From the NCBI RefSeq assembly GCF_902497555.1, contig NZ_CABVGP010000002.1, forward strand, positions 756,501-820,500: a stretch of 64,000 nucleotides of DNA, given 5' to 3'. Position 1 is the stretch's first letter. Every line of letters begins with the position of its first letter. The DNA comes from Amycolatopsis camponoti (GTDB lineage: Bacteria; Actinomycetota; Actinomycetes; Mycobacteriales; Pseudonocardiaceae). The notes beneath the pieces are model-generated. The model worked only from the letters and a program-made list of their open reading frames with translations. It searched no databases and was not told the origin of the DNA. This document shows positions 61,803 through 64,000 of the stretch, one piece after another. The translations under genes were made by a program, and so were the position numbers.

Positions 61803-62498
61803 ATGACCAACTACCGATCACGCCTGGTCGCGGTCCTTTTCGCGCTCCTGGCCACCCTGTCCACAGGGGTCACCGCCGCCGACGCGGCGGCTCCGGCTGT
61901 CGCCGCCCAGAACGCCTGCGGGAACCTCTCCGGGTTCTCCCACACGACCCTCTCGGCCCTGCCCGCCGAGGCGACGACGACGTACAACCTGATCCGGAAG
62001 GGAGGCCCCTTCCCGTACCCGCAGAACGACGGCGTCGTCTTCGACAACCGGGAGGGCATCCTCCCGTCCTGCGCGTCGGGCTACTACCACGAGTACACGG
62101 TGCCGACGCCCGGCTCGAGCACCCGCGGCACGCGCCGCATCGTGACCGGCTCGGGCGGCGAGTACTTCTACACCGGTGACCACTACGCGACCTTCAAGGT
62201 CATCGACATCAGCGGCGGCGGCACGACCCACGCCTGCGGCGACCTGTCCGGCTTGACGAAGATCGGCTACTCCCAGCTGTCGGCGGCGGCTCGCACGGTG
62301 GTCGACAACGTCCGCGGCGGGGCGACGAGCAGCACGACCTACGAGAACCGGGAAGGTGTCCTCCCGGCCTGCGCGTCCGGCTACTACAAGCTCTTCACCG
62401 TGGGTACGAACGACCGCGTGATCTCCGGCAAGGCGGGCGAGCTGGCCTACACGCCCGACCACTACGTCACCTTCAAGCGGATCGACCTGAATTCCTGA
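61803..62498 (+). CDS. Secreted RNase with two tandem N1/T1-type domains
   Basis: 231 residues: signal peptide (about 1-30), then two RNase Sa-like domains. Domain 1 (39-137): ACGNLSG, GGPFPYPQNDGVVFDNREG (base-recognition loop), E84, R111/R112 and H127 (YTGDHYATF). Domain 2 (144-229): ACGDLSG, ENREGVLPAC, E184, R205, H220 (YTPDHYVTF), but without the FPYPQ loop. Each domain has two Cys. It should cleave RNA after G outside the cell; domain 2 may have altered specificity. TACGGT ends 6 nt before ATG. No barstar-like gene adjoins. Confidence 0.87.
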   Translation: MTNYRSRLVAVLFALLATLSTGVTAADAAAPAVAAQNACGNLSGFSHTTLSALPAEATTTYNLIRKGGPFPYPQNDGVVFDNREGILPSCASGYYHEYTVPTPGSSTRGTRRIVTGSGGEYFYTGDHYATFKVIDISGGGTTHACGDLSGLTKIGYSQLSAAARTVVDNVRGGATSSTTYENREGVLPACASGYYKLFTVGTNDRVISGKAGELAYTPDHYVTFKRIDLNS

Positions 62499-62565
62499 GT
62501 TTCCGTGCAACGCGCCGCGCTTCCCCGCCCGTGAGTACCGGTGGAACATCGGACGGGGAGGCGCG

Positions 62566-63081
62566 ATGCGGTCAGGGGACGAGGCGGGGTTCCGGGAGTT
62601 CGCCAGGGAACGGGCGCTGCCGCTGCGGCGGACGGCGTTCCTCCTGTGCGGTGACTGGCACCTGGCCGAAGACCTCGTCCAGGTCGCGCTCATCAAGCTC
62701 TACCGGGTCTGGCCGAAGGTCGCCCGGACGGGGCCCGTCGACAACTACGCGAGACAGGTCCTGCTCCGCTGCTGGCTCGACGAGCGGCGGCGACCCTGGC
62801 GGCGCAACGAGCGTCGCGACGGCGTCGTCCCCGAAGAGCCGCGGTTCGATCCGGCCGACGCCGGCATCTCCGGTGACCTGCTCCGCGCCCTCGCCGAGGT
62901 TCCGCCGAAACAGCGCGCCGCCGTCGTGCTCCGCTATTGCGCCGATCTCCCGGTCGCCGACGTCGCGAAGGCACTGCGCTGCTCGGAAGGAACCGTCCGG
63001 AGCCAAGCCGCGCGCGGGCTCGAAGCGCTGCGCGCGGCTTTGACGCGGCTGGAGTCCTCGGCCGCGGAGAGGAGCGTGTGA
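62566..63081 (+). CDS. ECF RNA polymerase sigma factor (SigE-family type)
   Basis: 171 residues: region 2 (about 10-80: LRRTAFLLCGDWHLAEDLVQVALIKLYRVW) and region 4 (about 105-160: LAEVPPKQRAAVVLRYCADLPVADVAKALRCSEGTVRSQ across the HTH). Short, of the SigE-70 family common in actinomycetes. Stop overlaps the next ATG (TGATG), so it is co-produced with a membrane partner. Confidence 0.9.
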   Translation: MRSGDEAGFREFARERALPLRRTAFLLCGDWHLAEDLVQVALIKLYRVWPKVARTGPVDNYARQVLLRCWLDERRRPWRRNERRDGVVPEEPRFDPADAGISGDLLRALAEVPPKQRAAVVLRYCADLPVADVAKALRCSEGTVRSQAARGLEALRAALTRLESSAAERSV

Positions 63082-63884
63082 TGACCGACCTGGAGACCAG
63101 GCTGCGCGAGGTGGTGCTCGCCGAGCCTCCCCTCGGGTTCGACCCCGACGACGTCGCGACGAAGGCGGCGAAGCGGCTTCGCAACCGCCGCGCGACCGTG
63201 GCGACCGTGGCCGTGACGCTGGGGATCGCCGGCGCCGCGGTCGTGGCGCTGCGGCCGTCGCCGCCACCGCCCGTACCCCCGGCGGCGACGTACCTGCCGC
63301 CGGTGATCGTGGTCAAACCGCCGCAGCAGCCGCAGACCCCGCTGGAACTGCGGAACCTGGCGCACCTCAAGGAAGTGCTGCCCGCGGTGATCCCGGGTGC
63401 GCGCAAGATCGTCATCGACAGCTTCTACAGCATGGGTGGCGAGCTGCACGCCGACGAGATGAGCACGAGCATTTCCTTCGTCGACCACGAGGGGAAGGGA
63501 CACAGCTTCACCCTCGCGATCCTGGGGAAGCTCACGGTGGCGCGGAACACGCTGCCGGTGTCGCAGGCGTGCCCGCCGGGCGGCCGGATGCGGTGCGACA
63601 GGATCCCCCGGCCGGACGGCAGCACGGTCGTGATCTCGGAGGTCTCCGAAGGAGGACTGCCGGGCGCGCCGCCGTCCACCACGGTGGCCGGGCGCGCGGC
63701 TGCCCACTACCGCGTCGACGGCACCTCCGTCGACGTCAGCGACCTCGGGCGGGTCGCCCCGATGACGGCGGCCGAGCTGGGCCTCCCCGCTCCACGGATC
63801 GACGCCCCCGCCGGGGACGGGCTCGTGCTCGACGACCGGCAGCTGATCGCCCTCGTCACCGACCCGGGCTTCGTCGCCCAGTAG
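63081..63884 (+). CDS. Membrane protein partner of the ECF sigma factor (anti-sigma candidate)
   Basis: 267 residues: a short cytoplasmic part (1-36, MTDLETRLREVVLAEPPLG), one TM (about 38-58), a Pro-rich spacer (PSPPPPVPP) and an extracytoplasmic domain with two Cys (SQACPPGGRMRC). No ZAS zinc motif, so it is not a classical anti-sigma factor; position and coupling suggest a sigma-associated sensor. Function unproven. Confidence 0.75.
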   Translation: MTDLETRLREVVLAEPPLGFDPDDVATKAAKRLRNRRATVATVAVTLGIAGAAVVALRPSPPPPVPPAATYLPPVIVVKPPQQPQTPLELRNLAHLKEVLPAVIPGARKIVIDSFYSMGGELHADEMSTSISFVDHEGKGHSFTLAILGKLTVARNTLPVSQACPPGGRMRCDRIPRPDGSTVVISEVSEGGLPGAPPSTTVAGRAAAHYRVDGTSVDVSDLGRVAPMTAAELGLPAPRIDAPAGDGLVLDDRQLIALVTDPGFVAQ

Positions 63885-63891
63885 GGGGACG

Positions 63892-63932
63892 CCGGCGCCG
63901 GGTGTGGTCCAGGGGGACACGCCCGGTGCCGG
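63892..63932 (+). terminator. Imperfect long hairpin after the sigma operon
   Basis: CCGGCGCCGGGTGTGGTCC (63892-63910) pairs imperfectly with 63915-63932 (GGACACGCCCGGTGCCGG). Probable end of the sigma/partner transcript. The remaining 68 bp to the window edge show no gene. Confidence 0.45.
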
Positions 63933-64000
63933 TGGCGTTCACCGGTTCCGCGCGGAAAACGGGCAGACTGATCTCAGCGACAGGGGATTGGAGTTGCCGT

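Overview
The window looks like chromosomal DNA from a high-GC actinomycete, most probably an Amycolatopsis-like member of the Pseudonocardiaceae. This rests on very high GC content, frequent GTG and TTG starts, a complete mce lipid-import operon, an F420-pathway gene (cofC/fbiD), and a gene order (cofC, gpsA, ddl, DUF3515, thiL, ung, rpmB, DAK/FakA-like, recG, rsmD, coaD) that I recall as conserved with mycobacteria. The species is inferred, not shown.

Layout. 0-2.3 kb: partial cofC (minus), a PlsC-type acyltransferase and gpsA. 2.3-12.3 kb: accessory block with cysteine dioxygenase behind a Cys-rich leader ORF, asparaginase, a methyltransferase/VOC pair, a flavin-transfer operon (membrane ferric-reductase-like protein, FMN-binding protein, ApbE) facing a two-component system, and a divergent PNPOx-like/MocR pair. 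12.3-13.0 kb: gene-free and packed with repeats. 13.0-24.5 kb: the core backbone resumes (ddl to recG) with inserted GNAT, GH27 and hydrolase genes. 24.4-29.5 kb: TetR, an erythromycin-esterase-like gene, a caspase-domain membrane protein and a secreted subtilase. 29.7-36.7 kb: small ORF, pyruvate carboxylase, ureohydrolase, a GntR/membrane-protein operon with a palindromic operator, and a PucR-type regulator. 36.7-50.6 kb: secreted DUF6801-type proteins, an RCC1-repeat protein and the ten-gene mce operon on the minus strand. 50.6-51.1 kb: long mce leader plus a 21-bp-phased inverted-repeat array. 51.1-58.2 kb: luciferase-like and FAD monooxygenases divergent from an HTH/Clp-N pair with twin operators, then a large HTH-STAND-WD40 protein. 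58.3-61.7 kb: HelD-type RNA polymerase ATPase, rsmD, coaD. 61.8-64 kb: secreted tandem-domain RNase, ECF sigma factor and its membrane partner.

Working units: (1) the membrane reductase, FMN-binding protein and ApbE should form a flavinylated electron-transfer chain, perhaps controlled by the adjacent two-component system; (2) two YrbE permeases, six Mce proteins and two Mce-associated proteins form one importer, with its ATPase presumably elsewhere; (3) cysteine dioxygenase is probably controlled by translation of a five-cysteine leader; (4) several regulators sit directly beside good candidate operators (GntR, MocR, HTH/Clp-N). I saw no tRNA, rRNA, CRISPR array, insertion sequence or prophage. 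All domain calls come from reading motifs by eye, without database searches.
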